Shown: positions 1 to 12,911, counted from the first letter of the stretch. The stretch: 64,000 nucleotides of DNA from Mactra quadrangularis (GCA_025267735.1 CM046300.1:36279322-36343321), one strand, 5' to 3'. Made by a program: numbers and translations. Notes: generated from the letters alone by a model not told the origin.

Positions 1-890
1 CATACCTTAATAAATATTGACCTCTTTTAAAAGACAGTCATACAAAAACCGAAGACGACATTGTTAAGAATGTAAGACACACTGTTTTGTGCTCGAAGCA
101 AACAGCCAATTAGCAAAGAGAAGCAAATATTTTGCTGAATTACTACCACCCTGAAAGTAGCTAAAGTTAAAATTGCAAAACAATTTCTTGGTTTACACTT
201 ACAGAATGAATTTATGCAGCCAGCTGCAGATTATTAAAGCATTTCACTTAAAGAATTAAATTCTGGAATGTCTCAACTTTACAGACTTAGAAATGAGTAA
301 CATAATCATCTAATATATAGAAGTATTAAAGTTGACAGCTTAAAGTGTTCCGTGTTTTTTAAAATCAGTTTATATGACAGCCATAATTCTTCAAACTAGA
401 GATGTTTTAAATGTATCAAATCATGATTTTTTCATAAAAGTGTAACAAACGAAATAAAAGTAAGTGAATTTTTTTACCTTATCAACTTGAACTAATGCAT
501 TATTGATGATAATAAACTTCATAAAAAATATATACCCTCTGACAGCTTAATTAAAAACATTAAAATTGATGACATTGATTGTAAATTAATAACAAATAAA
601 AATCATTTTTATCTTAAAAGATATTTAAAAGTATACTTTAAAATATTGGACAACTGCACTGTACCAGTTACACACAGTTTGATAACATTAAATATTTTTT
701 ACAACATTTGACATCCCCACTGTAAATAAGGTACAAATAAAAACAATTACTAACCGATAAATTTGTCTTAAAACTCTGTTCAGTATCACAAGTGTTATGT
801 AAACTGCAGTCTTAGCCTTATAGTTTAAAAGCTAAGAACTTTTAGTAAAAATTTATTCATTTGATTATAGTAAAATCAAGGGCTTACAAT
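1..890. other. AT-rich, no feature recognised
   Basis: No open frame, repeat family or splice-bounded exon that I can support. Confidence 0.5.
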
Positions 891-891
891 G

Positions 892-960
892 TAGCTGCAA
901 ATGGTCGTAACTCACTCTTTTTTTAACTTGAGTTAAGACTGTTTTGCGCTAAGCCTGCAA
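892..960. repeat. Short palindromic repeat, family B copy 1
   Basis: Inverted arms around GGTCGTAACTCA and TGAGTTAAGACTGTTTTGCG, about 70 bases overall, ending in a TTAGC/GCTAA border. Further copies lie at 7975, 18597, 31189, 39877 and 43780. Probably a tiny MITE. Confidence 0.6.
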
Positions 961-1118
961 AATGAATGTAGAAAATAGACAGCAATATTTCATTAAATTT
1001 GTCAGGTAGCAACTTTTGATGCCACTTTTATTACAACTGAAGTTAAGAAAAACAAATTAATTTTTCATTCCAAATTTGATCTCAATACTATAAATAAAGC
1101 AATTAAAATTATCTCCAT

Positions 1119-1607
1119 GGCCACAACAAGTTGATCATGTGTTCTACGGATTTTTCTGGAAAAAAATGGGGCAAGCAAGCAAAAAAAAATAAAACTCTTA
1201 ATTCAGTTGCTTTATATAGCGGTTCGGTTCGACCAAATTTTTATGAACGAGGGAAGAAATAACAAGTAAATCTGTGAGCTAATGCTCACTAGTGATACCC
1301 CCGCAAAAATCTAAAAATATGCGACAAAGAGGAAGTAGATGAGCAAGGAGCATGAAATCGCTTTACACCACATGGGACTATGGGATGAAGCAATATGCAA
1401 AGTATAAGGCTGCTGCATGTTATAGTTGCTGAGAAAACTGCGACGGAAATTTTGTAACGGACGGACGCACGCACGGACAAGGGTAAAACAGTATACCCCC
1501 CTCTTCTTCTAAGCGGGGGTATAATAATTATTTTTTTGTAAAATCCATTAAAATTAATGAGCGAGTGAATCCATAGAACATAATATTATGAACAACTTGT
1601 TGTGGCC
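1119..1607. mobile_element. MITE family A, copy 1, interrupted by another element
   Basis: Termini GGCCACAACAAGTTGATCAT and its inverse, ending CTTGTTGTGGCC. The inner sequence matches the intact copies at 16951 and 18365, but between 1263 and 1528 a second element has entered. Confidence 0.75.
1263..1528. mobile_element. Insertion with GATACCCCCGC / GCGGGGGTAT ends, inside MITE A
   Basis: Near-terminal inverted repeats GATACCCCCGC and GCGGGGGTAT. ATAA flanks both sides, which fits a short target duplication. A GGACGGACGCACGCACGGAC tract lies near the right end. Confidence 0.6.
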
Positions 1608-2063
1608 TATATGAAAGAAAAATGTCAATTACTATAATGCCTGAACTATCAATAAAGTACAAGATCTGCCGAGAATCAAGAAACTAAACTCAAATATCTT
1701 TATTTGTTGTAATTAATGCAATAAGTAACCTCACTGCCATAAAAAAATTGCACAGTGGTGATGTATGGTACCTTAGTTTAACACCATAGCTCACAAAATG
1801 TTAAATAACCATTTGATTTAAGAAACTGAATGAAGACGCTTGCCTCCATGAAATAGGAAATTATTGAAAATCTACTTGAGTTTAATAGATGTAAAATATA
1901 AGTTCTAAAGAGTCTTAATAAATCATTTATACAAGCTATGGGAGGCACTTTATTAATGAATGATAAAGTGACAATCAGACTCAATGTTTCAAAGAGCTGT
2001 ACATCTTTTAATTATTGTCAGATTTCAGTTATACATATGCAAGGCTAAGCAGAAGTGTATACT
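1608..2063. other. No feature recognised
   Basis: AT-rich; nothing supported. Confidence 0.4.
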
Positions 2064-3380
2064 CCCTGTCAATTGACAGTCGATTGTTCATGAACGGATG
2101 AACTTTTGTGAATGTTATGAACTGTTCATCACATGTTCAATAAATAGTCCATGACCTCAAGTTCATGAACTGTTCATCCAGAAAGTTGAAAACTAAAAAA
2201 CACATGTCTTCAGTTCATTAACTCATTAATCAGTTCATGAACTACAATTTGGACAAAAAGGTTCATCAACCTAGAACTGGTTTGTCAAAATTGTTGTTCA
2301 TGCACAGTTCATGCACTTACGAGGGATGATCCAAAATAACGTGGACTTTTGCTACAGTTAACGTTTGTTAGGTACAATCAGAAAACAGAGTACATCAACA
2401 TGAATAAAAATATGTCCTGCATATTCTTACAAAATATCAGAAAAAAATACTGACTCAGTAAAAAGTAATGATCATTAGAAAACTATCACTATCAGTGACC
2501 CGGCGCGCGTCAACGACGTCTTCGTGACATTAATGGCATCGTCACTCACACAGCTCAGTACTCAATGTCAAATAACGGCAAATAGATTTGAAAATCGATT
2601 TACATTTGACATACGCAGGTTGCCGGTAAAATGCGCTTGATTGTGCCGTAACCCATTTCAAGCTTATCTGCCAAATCGCGAATGGTTAGACCTCGGTCCG
2701 TATTTAGTGCTTTCCAAATTGATTTCTCTGCCGTCGCTTCATTTTTCCTGTTTCTTCACCCACCCTGTCTTTCTTAAAAGCTATCTCTACCCTTCCCAAA
2801 CTTTTCGTGTCACTTAAAAACTAAACTTCTACTGACATGATTTTTTCGTTTAGAGTTTTCAATCAACTTAAGCGTCTTGGTTGGCATTTTTTATGACATT
2901 ATGACAAAATTTTATGATGCAACATACTTCCATCTGGTCAGGTGACAATATTTTAACGTTCGTTCCGTTGGTGAGACCGTGTTATGATTAATGTTTTCTT
3001 CATAACGCCTTGATCAAATGAAGTCAAATTTGGACATGACGTCATGTATACACCCTCACGTCAGTTGGTTAAGTTTCGCGCTGTTTGTTTCATTATTGTC
3101 TGAGAAACAATACAATATTTTTCTCAAACATAGTGATTATAACGGTGCGCGCCGTATCGGCGTTACCTTGGTTATGAAAACGCATGGTGCGGTCTTATGA
3201 TTATAAATATTTGTAATTTTTTTGCTTTGTTTGATTCATTTAATGTTCCGATTTACAACCATGTAAGTTTTTAAAAAATATTGTTAAAATTGAAAGAGCA
3301 GTATTAAAAGTCCACGTTATTTTGGATCATCCCTCGTAGTTTATAAACAGTTCATGAATAATTCATCAATTTCTCGACAG
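2064..3380. mobile_element. GTTCATGAAC-rich element split by a mariner
   Basis: Dense GTTCATGAAC-type palindromes, about a dozen, lie at 2083-2318 and resume at 3350-3372. The outer ends CCCTGTCAATTGA and, inverted, CCCTGTCGAGAAATTGA suggest one inverted-repeat element. The mariner at 2320-3336 sits inside it. Confidence 0.5.
2320..3336 (-). mobile_element. Degenerate mariner-like transposon (1017 bp)
   Basis: Terminal inverted repeats of about 30 bases starting CGAGGGATGATCCAAAATAA, with TA on both outer sides. On the - strand near 2730-2620 a broken transposase fragment reads TIRDLADKLEMGYGTIKRIL, the helix-turn-helix of mariner transposases. The rest of the coding region is missing or full of stops, so the copy is non-autonomous. 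Confidence 0.88.
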
Positions 3381-3767
3381 GGCTGTTTGCCGCGCCAGTT
3401 TTATACTTTTTTGCAAACACTGTAAAAAATATTCCTTTTACAGCATGCTTCAGTAACAAGTCATCTTTTTTCTTGAATAGGGAAAAGCGTTGGTAGGTTT
3501 TTCAGGGTTTTTGCAAAAAGTATATAACTTGTGTTGGAGATGTGATGTGCAGCAAATAATATACACTTTTCTGCTTAGTCTCACATAATTATGTATAATT
3601 GAAATCTGACAAGAATTAAAATACTTACAGCTCTTTAAAACATCTGAATGGAGGCAGAATTTTTTAGTTTTCTTCTTGAAACCATAGCAATAGTGATATC
3701 ATAGTCTTGTGGTATTGCAACCATGACATCTGTACATCAATCATTACAAAACATGGGCATCACCTTT
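3381..3767. other. No feature recognised
   Basis: AT-rich, nothing supported. Confidence 0.4.
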
Positions 3768-3988
3768 GGCGGGGCATACTTTCGTGGAGCCATTCTCCCT
3801 CCTACCAATGATTTTTAATTATGTAGGGCAGTTGTCAGTCACTGAGGAAAGTATATGCTTAGTAGTTCGTTAACAGCTAAATCCAGAGATTTAGCCTTTC
3901 CAAGAGGAGTGAGTAGGTTGACTGACCATCGTCATATGACCTATACAATGAGTTGCTACGGGGTAACCCCCCCCCCCCCCAAAAAAAA
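3768..3988 (+). mobile_element. tRNA-derived SINE, family C, 5'-truncated
   Basis: Matches the body of the complete copies at 16071 and 55701 from GGGGCATACTTTCGTGGAGC through TAAATCCAGAGATTTAGCC to GTTGCTACGG. The tRNA head is missing. It ends in a run of C then A. Confidence 0.75.
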
Positions 3989-3989
3989 G

Positions 3990-4900
3990 AACAAAATCAA
4001 ATTACTATCATATTTCTATGAGAAAGAATATGTTCAAAATTTCTTAATACCCTGAACATGTAATAACTGATATCATAATATAGGAATTTTATCATTAAAT
4101 CATGAATATATGACTCAAAATATGACTAAAAAACATAAATAACAAGCTTATGTCTTCATACAACAAAAATATGAGAAACAAAAAAAACCAATGAAATAAA
4201 TAAGAGACAAAAATGAAACAAAAACTCACGCCACAAAAATGCGTACTAATTTACAACTACTGACTAGAAACCTTGAAGAATTTACCTTGAATTTATGACA
4301 AACGTTTTACAGTTACAAGTGTTTCCATCATATTAGAGATAGGAGGATAAAATATGAGTAAAAATACAAGCAACAAATGCCTTAATTCAATAAAACAATG
4401 CAGCCTGCAATCATGAGTAAGCAATTTTGTCTACTACTATTACAAAATTTCCATTTCAAATTTTTCGTAATATTATCTGAAAATAAGATGTACCGGTAAG
4501 TGATAAGACATGAACAATGAATAACACCTCAAGTTATCAAATAGTATGTGTGGATAATCCCATGGACCAAAGGTAGATTCATGTTGAATTAGGGGTCCAA
4601 GGATCAAAGGCAAAGGCTATTTTGGGTTTCCAATAGAAAACTCTGTCAGAATAATTTCTTGAGAACCATTGTACCTAGATTCACCATGATGTTATACAGA
4701 GATAGCCAATAGGCTCAATAAGACCCCTATTTGTGCCCAGGGGTCAAAAGGTCAATGTCATCTGTATGATGATGATGTAAATAATAGCAATGTTTTTTAC
4801 CCATGGGCACAAACATTAATAGGGGTCAGGGGTCTTCATTAGCTAATTGGCCATCCATGCATAACATAATGGAGACTTTATAACAAGGGTACAATGGGAC
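3990..4900. other. No gene; degenerate GGGGTCA-type repeat remnants
   Basis: Several scattered AGGGGTCAA and AAGGTCAA strings at 4590-4830 suggest an old repeat, but its borders are not visible. Confidence 0.3.
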
Positions 4901-4937
4901 ATTATCTCTACAATAACCATTGCCATATGATCAACTT

Positions 4938-5150
4938 GTCATCATATTCATCATCATCATTATCAATATCATCACCAGTACATTCAATATCACAACTACC
5001 ACATGCACCCTCATAATCATTATCATAATCATCATCATCATCACCATCATCATCGAAATCATCATCATCATCATCACCATCATCATCATAATCACCATCA
5101 CCATCACCATCATCATCATCATCATCATCATCATCACCATCACCACTATC

Positions 5151-5182
<32 letters not shown>

Positions 5183-5215
5183 AATCATCATGATCATCGT
5201 CATCATCTGCTAAAG
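4938..5215. repeat. Imperfect ATC/ACC trinucleotide microsatellite
   Basis: About 275 bases of (ATC)n with interspersed ACC, ATA and AAA. It opens long frames on both strands, including an Asp-rich one on the - strand, which are low-complexity artefacts. Confidence 0.9.
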
Positions 5216-5279
5216 CCAGCATCAGCATTGTAATCAAATAACATTTTATGTTGCTGCAATTCAACATCAATATTACTGA

Positions 5280-6260
5280 TTTTAAAAGTACATAGTACTA
5301 CATTTTCAAGGACAGAATAATACAACTTTTTTTATACTTTTCTTACTTTCATAACCTCAAATATTAATGACACACTTAAGCCTTATAGGACCAGCAGAAT
5401 TAAAAAACAAAGACAGTTAGATCAGGCTATATAATCCTCAAAATATTTAATTCATCATTTCCGATTTATTCTAATTAATGTTAATAATCATAAAGAAACT
5501 ATTAAAGCACCATTAATTGCCTCATTAGATATCAATATAACGATCTTAATTATGTCTGAAACACCAGACAGATCAGACAGCAAATTAAAACAGGACAAAA
5601 TTAAGTAGGCCTTGATAAAACTTCAAGCAACATTTAAATGTCCTAGGGTAGACAGGATCCATTTTTATCATAAAATATTATGTTTTGTGTGTTTTTATTA
5701 AATTTTACTTAACAGAAAGTTTTGAATCTGAAATAAAAAATATTGCAGAAGGTCCCTCCTGTTGTAACATTAGGTTTGTATAACCACTCTAATATCTACC
5801 TGACCCCCTTAAATGATAATTGCTCTGGTGAATGCTTTCAGTATAATAAAAATAATCAAATTAATTAATGAAATGATACCTTCGACAATATTCTACAATT
5901 ACAATACATTGCATGAGTCCAGATCGTACTTAAAAATTTTAGTCATGTATATTTTATTCATTTATTCAAATAAATAAATCAAATAATCAAATTAAACTTC
6001 ATTGATTGTTTAACTCACATTAAAATAACAACTTCTTTAACAATACTTTTAACATTATTGGACTGTATAAATTTCATGTGAGATAATTTATTCACAATGT
6101 ATACCTATCATGTAAGTTAACAACAATATGAACCTATTAAGAATTCATTCACCGTGACAATCTCAAAACAAACAAAAAACAATTTCAAACATCATTACAA
6201 AATATTTAACTTAATTACTAAATCATCCAGGGTTGTAATCAATTGATACAGAAAATACTC
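5280..6260. other. AT-rich stretch, nothing recognised
   Basis: No supported exon or known repeat. Confidence 0.4.
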
Positions 6261-6270
6261 CCGGCCAAAT

Positions 6271-6294
6271 TCATTCATTCATTCATTCATTCAC
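6271..6294. repeat. (ATTC)n microsatellite
   Basis: About five uninterrupted ATTC units. Confidence 0.85.
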
Positions 6295-6299
6295 AATTT

Positions 6300-7169
6300 T
6301 ATCACCAGCAGTCTATCATAGCACATTGCATGAATCATTTGAATAGTTGAATCAACAAGGCTGAGAAAATTTGTGTGCTCAGCGAATTGATACCACCATA
6401 CTATACATCTCTTATGACAGCCTCGCTTGAAACTAAAAGAATCAACGCCTACTGTTCGTATAAAGAGACTGATTTCATCAAAGCCAAACCACTCAGTCAC
6501 TGATGCATGCATGGCATGGCTGCTTAACAAACAGGAGGTTAAAAATCTTTTACTTGAGTCTTACATAGTGAATGTTTCGTAAAAACAGTATTGTACCAAA
6601 TTTCTTAATATTTTCAACCAATTTTGATTAATTTTACGAAATTTCAGATATTTTCCTAGTTTTTTAAGATTTAAGATAAATTTACAAACGAAATTAAAAG
6701 TTGATTGATATTAAAGTAATTTTGTGACAGAGGAGTATGACAATATAAGTGACAAATCTGTTAGAAAATACATTAGTACTGTAGTAATGACAAACACCTA
6801 GATGTAAAGTAGCTACCACAATTATTAATTACCTTACGACATATAACTAAAGAGACTGTAAGGAAGAAAATTTATTCATACTATCACTATACCTAAATGT
6901 GATGTGGACATTTTTGTAATTCTACACTATTTAGATGAAGGAAAAACAAGTTGTGTCAAAATAATTACTTTTTATGTTTTGGAATTAATGTCGAATTTTT
7001 ATTAAATACTAAAGCTAGGAGATCTGTGTGACCAATATAAAGTTCAGTAAAAGCAATAGTCACAGATATCAAAGGTGAATGTGTTATGTTACACAACTGA
7101 AATGAAATATTTATGGATTTTTAACTTAAATTTAAGCTACCAATTTAGCTAATGTGAACGGAAACTTAG
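6300..7169. other. Upstream region of the FReD gene, nothing recognised
   Basis: AT-rich; no clear regulatory motif or repeat was identified. Confidence 0.35.
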
Positions 7170-7260
7170 CCAATATTTGTACAGTCTAAAATTATCAGGA
7201 TAATTCTGAAGGATATTATATTTTAAAAAAATCTACAAACAAAACCCTGCAACAATCAAC
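7170..7260 (+). promoter_or_regulatory. Possible core promoter and 5' UTR of the FReD gene
   Basis: A TATA-like ATTATATTTTAAA lies about 40 bases upstream of the ATG at 7261, and the ATG sits in a CAACATGG context acceptable for initiation. The whole region is AT-rich, so a TATA-like string alone is weak evidence. Confidence 0.25.
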
Positions 7261-7897
7261 ATGGGTACGAAATATATTTTCTTATTTTTCATTTTTTTAA
7301 TACTGGATGTGAAAAAATCTAGCGGAGCTAGACGCCGCGTGAAAACAACAAAATGTCGATATACATTTATAGTTAATGAAATGGATACATCAAACTGTCC
7401 TAACGCCTTACCGCAACTTCAAGCTGACAGCGAACCGAAGAAATCCCTACGTGAAAATCCATTGCTCCCATTGAATGTTCCAAATTCCGTGCAACTTGAA
7501 GAAAATCCAAAAGAGGTGAAAAAATGGCTGAATAAACTAGAAAATAAAGTTTCTGAAGAGTTAAAAAAGAATGATGAAGTAAACACAACTTTATCTCGAC
7601 ACGATGAATCGCTAAAGAGAGCAGAGAAATTACTATCAGATTATCAGACGAACTTTACAGCAATCTTCAGAATGCTAAGATTTCTTGAGAACTCCATTCA
7701 AGAGCAAGCTTCAGCAAGTACCAACTTGGACAAGAAGCTATCAGGTATAATGTTGGACGTAGTTGAGGTCAATAATGTACTATCTAAGAAAGCTGTCAAC
7801 AGTGCTACAGGTCAGATACAAGATAAAGACATACAAGTTCAGAGTGTCTCACAAATCAACTCATGTTCTAAATCACCAGAAGCCGTTGTTTATAAAG
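7261..7897 (+). CDS. Angiopoietin-like fibrinogen-related protein, 5' coding exon
   Basis: Encodes residues 1-212 of a predicted 439-residue secreted protein. Residues 1-22 are a signal peptide with a hydrophobic core (IFLFFIFLIL), likely cut after SSG. A basic stretch RRR leads into C32-R-Y-T-F, followed by C46; the same C-x-Y-T-F pattern lies at the N terminus of vertebrate angiopoietins. Residues about 75-190 are rich in K, E, L and N with a heptad-like pattern, so a coiled coil for oligomerisation is likely. Sequons are seen at NTT and NFT. The exon ends at AAAG before GTATGT, leaving phase 1; the open frame runs only two codons past this donor, to a TAA at 7905. The first ATG is used: it opens the signal peptide. 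The split to 40991 is inferred from matching phase and domain logic, not transcript data. It could also be a separate short gene. Confidence 0.82.
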
Positions 7898-7974
7898 GTA
7901 TGTAATGTTTGATTATCTTGTTATGTATTCTTTATAAATAACATTCCTATATGTTTTACATCAGTCACACTTAG

Positions 7975-8047
7975 CAGGTTTAGCGCAATATGGTTATAAC
8001 TCAATATAAGAAAAGAGTGAGTTACGACCATTTTCAGCTAAACCCAC
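7975..8047. repeat. Palindromic repeat, family B copy 2
   Basis: GGTTTAGCGCAATATGG at one end and, inverted, GGTTTAGCTGAAAATGG at the other, around a GAGTTACGACC core. It begins 78 bases past the FReD exon donor. Confidence 0.7.
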
Positions 8048-8049
8048 GA

Positions 8050-8742
8050 CTTCTCCTAAATAAATAAAAGTTAAACTGTTTAAGTTTCTAATTATATAAT
8101 TAACTTATAATACTGACAATAATGTTTCTTTGCATTTTAATCTTGTATCAGTTTATCCATAATTACATCTACAGACAGTATTAATCTTGAGTCAGTTAAT
8201 TCTAACATTATCTCTTTATTTAATAAGATGATGAATCATCTAAATCATTAATTAAAAATTAGCAGATTATAGAAGTATCATGCTGCAGACTGGGTGCATT
8301 CACTGAGGCAAAAAGTAAACATATTTATCTAATTTGGATTTCACCTAGTTTATGAAGAAGAATGAATATAAAATGAAACAAGAAATATCATTAAAAAAAA
8401 TTTCTTTGGCGTAATTAAGAGTTCATTTTGTTCAAAGTATAATATAATCGTATTCACTGTTCAGTCAAACTGCAATGAGAATACCTCAACAAATGTATAA
8501 CCAATTAGCATTGTGAGTCAAAATGCACCCATAATACACAGAGTAAATAGTCAGCAACTACTGTACATGCTACACACCAGTTTCAGTTTATCACAAATAA
8601 CCAATGATACCATATCTTTTATTCATTTCTCTATACCCGAAGAGAATCTAATAAGACAAACAGGTATGGTAGAGAAAATTGTATTAGTTAAAAATATAGG
8701 TCAAAAGTTTGCTTAGATGGCTGTGCCGAAAAAAATATTTTT
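8050..8742. other. Intronic, nothing recognised
   Basis: No repeat or exon supported; the open frame at 8513-8716 has no protein-like features. Confidence 0.35.
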
Positions 8743-8748
8743 CATTAA

Positions 8749-8794
<46 letters not shown>

Positions 8795-8796
8795 CA

Positions 8797-8836
<40 letters not shown>
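8743..8836. repeat. (ATT)n microsatellite
   Basis: About 30 ATT units with two ATC interruptions. Confidence 0.92.
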
Positions 8837-8837
<1 letters not shown>

Positions 8838-9171
8838 TTAACTCTCTGCCTGTTTAACAACACTTATTGTTTAAATATATACATGTATGGTCACCATATA
8901 GCTTACTGATTTTAAAGTAAAACATGTGAACCATGCACTTTCAAATTAAGGGCCACAGCTAAAACCTCAGCTAAGTTAGAACAATTATGTACAAGTGCTG
9001 TAACCACTACCTACTCCTACATGATTTATATAATACAAATTTCCTGATGTATAAAACACTAGTGTATTAACTGTCATCAACAATACAATGCCAAGAATAC
9101 AAAACTGTACAGACGTATTATGTTAATCCATGAAACATTCCAAGTACCAAATTCTGGACATTCTCTTGCAT

Positions 9172-9676
9172 TGGCGTAGCTTCCTATAAGCACACATTAG
9201 GCACATGCCTACACATTTTTTTGAAAATTCGAAAAAAAACCCACTAAAAATGTCAAAAATGCGATAGAAATTGAAGGCTGAGAGGGTTACTAAGGGGCAA
9301 GGGGTACAAGCAGTATGGATTGTACCATGTGGTTCATGGTCACGCAATGATATTGGTTGTAGAATGGTCTATTTTTAAGAGTTCTGAAATAGTTTAATGT
9401 TGACAGCAAAGTTGTATTGTTATAAACATAATGTGAATGTAAAAAAGTGAATGTAGTACTGTAGTTGTGTTAGTTACAATGTTCACTGTATAACTATAAA
9501 CTACAAGACTGACTTAGTGTTGTGATTTCTTTTCACATATAACAGGTAAAAATGCTTATAAATTACCTGAAATACTCTAGAATGCAGCTTCCCAGATGTA
9601 GAATTTAAAAAATGCTCCCCAAGACCCCCTAGGTTACCTGTGCCTACACATTTATTTTGGGCAAGCTATGCCCCTG
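9172..9676. mobile_element. hAT-like non-autonomous element
   Basis: TCTTGCAT occurs immediately outside both ends (9164-9171 and 9677-9684), an 8-base duplication typical of hAT elements. The right end read inward is CAGGGGCATAGCTTGCCC; the left is a shortened GGCGTAGCTTCC. No transposase is seen. Confidence 0.65.
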
Positions 9677-9689
9677 TCTTGCATATTGT

Positions 9690-11585
9690 ACTACAAGCAA
9701 ACATATCAGAAACATTCATAATTAAAGCCCCTTTATCAAAAGTAACACTTTTTATGGACTGCAAAGAAAATAGACATTTATCTATTTCAAACACCTCTAA
9801 TGAACAAGATTTTTTAAACAAATGCAAATATTGCTTAAATATGTTCATGTTATCTATCACATTTCAAAGTGAAAGTACATCAATCACAGTATGTTTATGA
9901 TGAAGTCTTGTTATAAAAAAGCAGCTCTAAATTACATATATAAGCTCTAAGACTATTTTGGATCAGGTATATGGAACATCAGCATATAAATGAATAGATA
10001 GTGTTCTTATAGAGGTTTGAACAGTTAATTGTGTCTGTAATGCATGTTATATTCTTATAACTTCATGGTTGTAAAACAATTTTCAAGTCTAGTGTTGATG
10101 AATATATCTTCCTACAGTGGCTAAATTAATGTAAGTGTAACAATGGCAAAACGAGATATTTATACATAAAACTATAGATCCAGTCTTTGTGTTAACCCAC
10201 TAGCTCGACACCTGGGACGAATGAAAACTGATTTGGGCTAGTGAAAATTACTTATCTTTCATAATAGGGCTGGTTGATAAGTTTGCCCTTTATTATTAAA
10301 CATGATAAATCCGTCTAGTGCTAGAGAAAATATATAACTATGACTGCGATCTTGTCCACATTAAATATTTGTAACTAATTAAGTAATTTTTTCTAGCAAA
10401 TTCATGTTTTAATAGAAGTCCAAATGTTTTCCAGCAAGTATTAATCAACATTGACAGTTGCTTGTCTGCAACAACAAAACTTCAAAGATATTAATCAGAG
10501 ATTTGCTTGAGTGCCAAAGTAATGTTATATATGACATAATATACACTTGCTAAGACATCATAGAGTACATCATTATATGTCTAATAGTCATGCCACACAA
10601 GATTCTCACATCTAACTTATACGATCAAATTACAATTACAGGTTCAAATAGCACTTGATCACATGAGCTTGAAATCTTATCATAAAAAATTAACACCCCA
10701 TTCCCTATTATTATTATTACTATTCTATTATACTGGTATCTTTGTAATAATGATGCTGCGGTCATATTAAGTGATAAAACTTCCAGGTTATTTGTATTAA
10801 CTAAGGAGTGAAATGCTAAAATCATTATATATATATAAGAAAGCGTGTTAAATATCACACATTCACGGTCTTCATGATAAACTTCCATCAGCACTGGGCA
10901 TTTGGTCCAGCAGAATGGATTAATTTTACTGGACCTAATGAAACTTTACTGGACCAAAATAAATATGCAATCTATTTTAATGATCAAGTATAATACATAC
11001 TAAATAAATAAGCAATATAACAGCAAATAATGATTTTTTTTATTGAATAGGGAAAATGGTTGCTGTATAAAGTTGGTGAGCTGTTTGACCACTCGCATTC
11101 TAAAAGTTACAGAATATACAGCTATTTCCCCAGTCCACAGGCTTTATTCGAAGACTGCAGCTATACCAAAAGGCATAATAATAGGTTTTTGGTATAGCTG
11201 CACTATATTATATAAGCCAAATATTGAATTCACAAGAATGCTCATTAAAATACCAATAAGCAATTCAGTAAAGCCCAATCATACAAAACATAACCAAATT
11301 GATACTTGCTGATTTCAAACAGAGAAAAAGACTTTCCAACACCTCTCAACAAAACATCATCTCCGAGTCTTAGCAATACATCTACAGATACCATCTTGTT
11401 ACAAGGTTACATTGTGCATCTCCTTTAACGCATACCAGTATTATTACCTATGAATAGATCCAAACATTGTCTTCAAGATCAGTAGATTTGAATTTTTTAA
11501 AAGTCAAAGTGCGGTTTTGAAGTCGGCTTCCAAATACATGTTCAACCGACTTTTCAATTTTGTATGATTACTCCTCATCATTGAA
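9690..11585. other. Intronic, AT-rich; little recognised
   Basis: A short stretch at 10897-10962 with repeated TGGTCCAG and CTGGACC resembles sequence near 32940-33205. Nothing else can be supported. Confidence 0.3.
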
Positions 11586-11589
11586 ATCA

Positions 11590-11755
11590 CCCTCAGGCAG
11601 ACGATCCCTCAATGTACCCATTTACACCTAGGTGAAGTGGAACAATTGTAGGTAAATTTCTAGCTCAAGGAAATTAGCAGTGCCCCAAGTGGGTATCGTG
11701 CCCGGGACCTCTCAATCTGTAAGGGTGCGTCCTACCACTGGACCACTGCTCCTGA
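11590..11755 (-). mobile_element. tRNA-derived SINE, family E
   Basis: On the - strand it starts AGGAGCAGTGGTCCAGTGG (box A region) and has a box B-like GGTCCCGGGCACGATACCC. The body matches the copy at 52320-52586. Confidence 0.7.
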
Positions 11756-12091
11756 TTTTCAAACACTACTATGAAAACATAATTCTGCAACATTTTTTCC
11801 AAACATTTTTATATCCAGACTATTATATCACATAAATTAATATGCTATAATATTGTCATCATAAAATAAGAGATACAATAAAGATGTCTAGATTCAGGTT
11901 ATAACAGTGTAGGGAACATCATATCTAGAATAAAAATACTTCAAATATAACACCCATGTCTGTAATAAACACTGTTGGACTTTCCTCCTTAAAATTTATC
12001 AATTATTTTAATCTATGTGAGATACACCAGACATATTTAATAAATTCACACAAATCAAAGTACTGATCGCACTACATCTTTCTTTAATCAT

Positions 12092-12365
12092 ACAAGAAAT
12101 GTAATGTGGAAACCACATTAAAGCCGGATTTAAAAACTTTAACGCAAAAAATTACAAAGGAAAATAATCCATAATAAAGCCGGGTAGGGTTGTGGTTAAT
12201 TCTTATTCTGTTCATCACATAGTATGTTATCATTGTATGAAGTTTCGTAAAGATCTGAAATAAATGGCAGTAATATATGCTAAATTGAAAACTTTAAGGC
12301 AATTGTTTATATCACTGGACACCCGCCTGTGAATTGCCAATCTTTTAGCCGAATTTTTTCTTTGA
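12092..12365 (+). repeat. Dispersed repeat, family H copy 1
   Basis: About 270 bases that align closely with 30457-30712, beginning with the hairpin AATGTGGAAACCACATT. Class unknown. Confidence 0.75.
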
Positions 12366-12618
12366 AAAATCCAGTTAAAAATAGATACACCTTCAACCAA
12401 AGTATCATATCTAGAATCAATCTTAGATAACCTTTCATTAGTTATAAATATCTATTTTTATTTTATCCTGTTTCCAATCAAAAACATCTTTATTACCTGT
12501 GCTTAATAAATTACACAACATGCTCATAGATTTGTAAAATCTGGAGATTCTTGCACATTAATTGCATCTTCCCCCTCTAAAAACACTGGGAAACTAGATG
12601 AAACTGGTTTCCGTAGCT

Positions 12619-12748
12619 ATCCAGTCAATTCTTGGTTACCAAGAGTATTTGACCTGTTCCCTAACCCCTAGAACTAGAAGTATATCCAGTGAAATCTTGG
12701 TTACCAAGAGTATTTGACCTGTTCCCTAACCCCTAGAACTAGAAGTAT
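12619..12748. repeat. Tandem duplication of a 65 bp unit
   Basis: Units 12619-12683 and 12684-12748 differ at only a few bases; both contain CTTGGTTACCAAGAG, itself a palindrome. Confidence 0.9.
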
Positions 12749-12911
12749 GGTTAGTAGTGTTTTCTTGAGCACCCAAATTCTATTTTTCACCCTAAAAAAT
12801 AGTTACATCTAAAAGAACAATAATTGCTTGGACACACTTTTTTCAGTAAATTAGTAACATTCTGCATGCAAATTGTCTTTTACAAAATTCTGCAAGTATA
12901 ATGATTCCTAC

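Noticed and set aside
4908..5270. Long Asp-rich open frame on the - strand and His/Ile-rich frames on the + strand
   Set aside because: All are read across an imperfect ATC/ACC microsatellite; frames are open on both strands only because of low complexity.
8709..8909. Poly-Ile open frame
   Set aside because: Read across an (ATT)n microsatellite.
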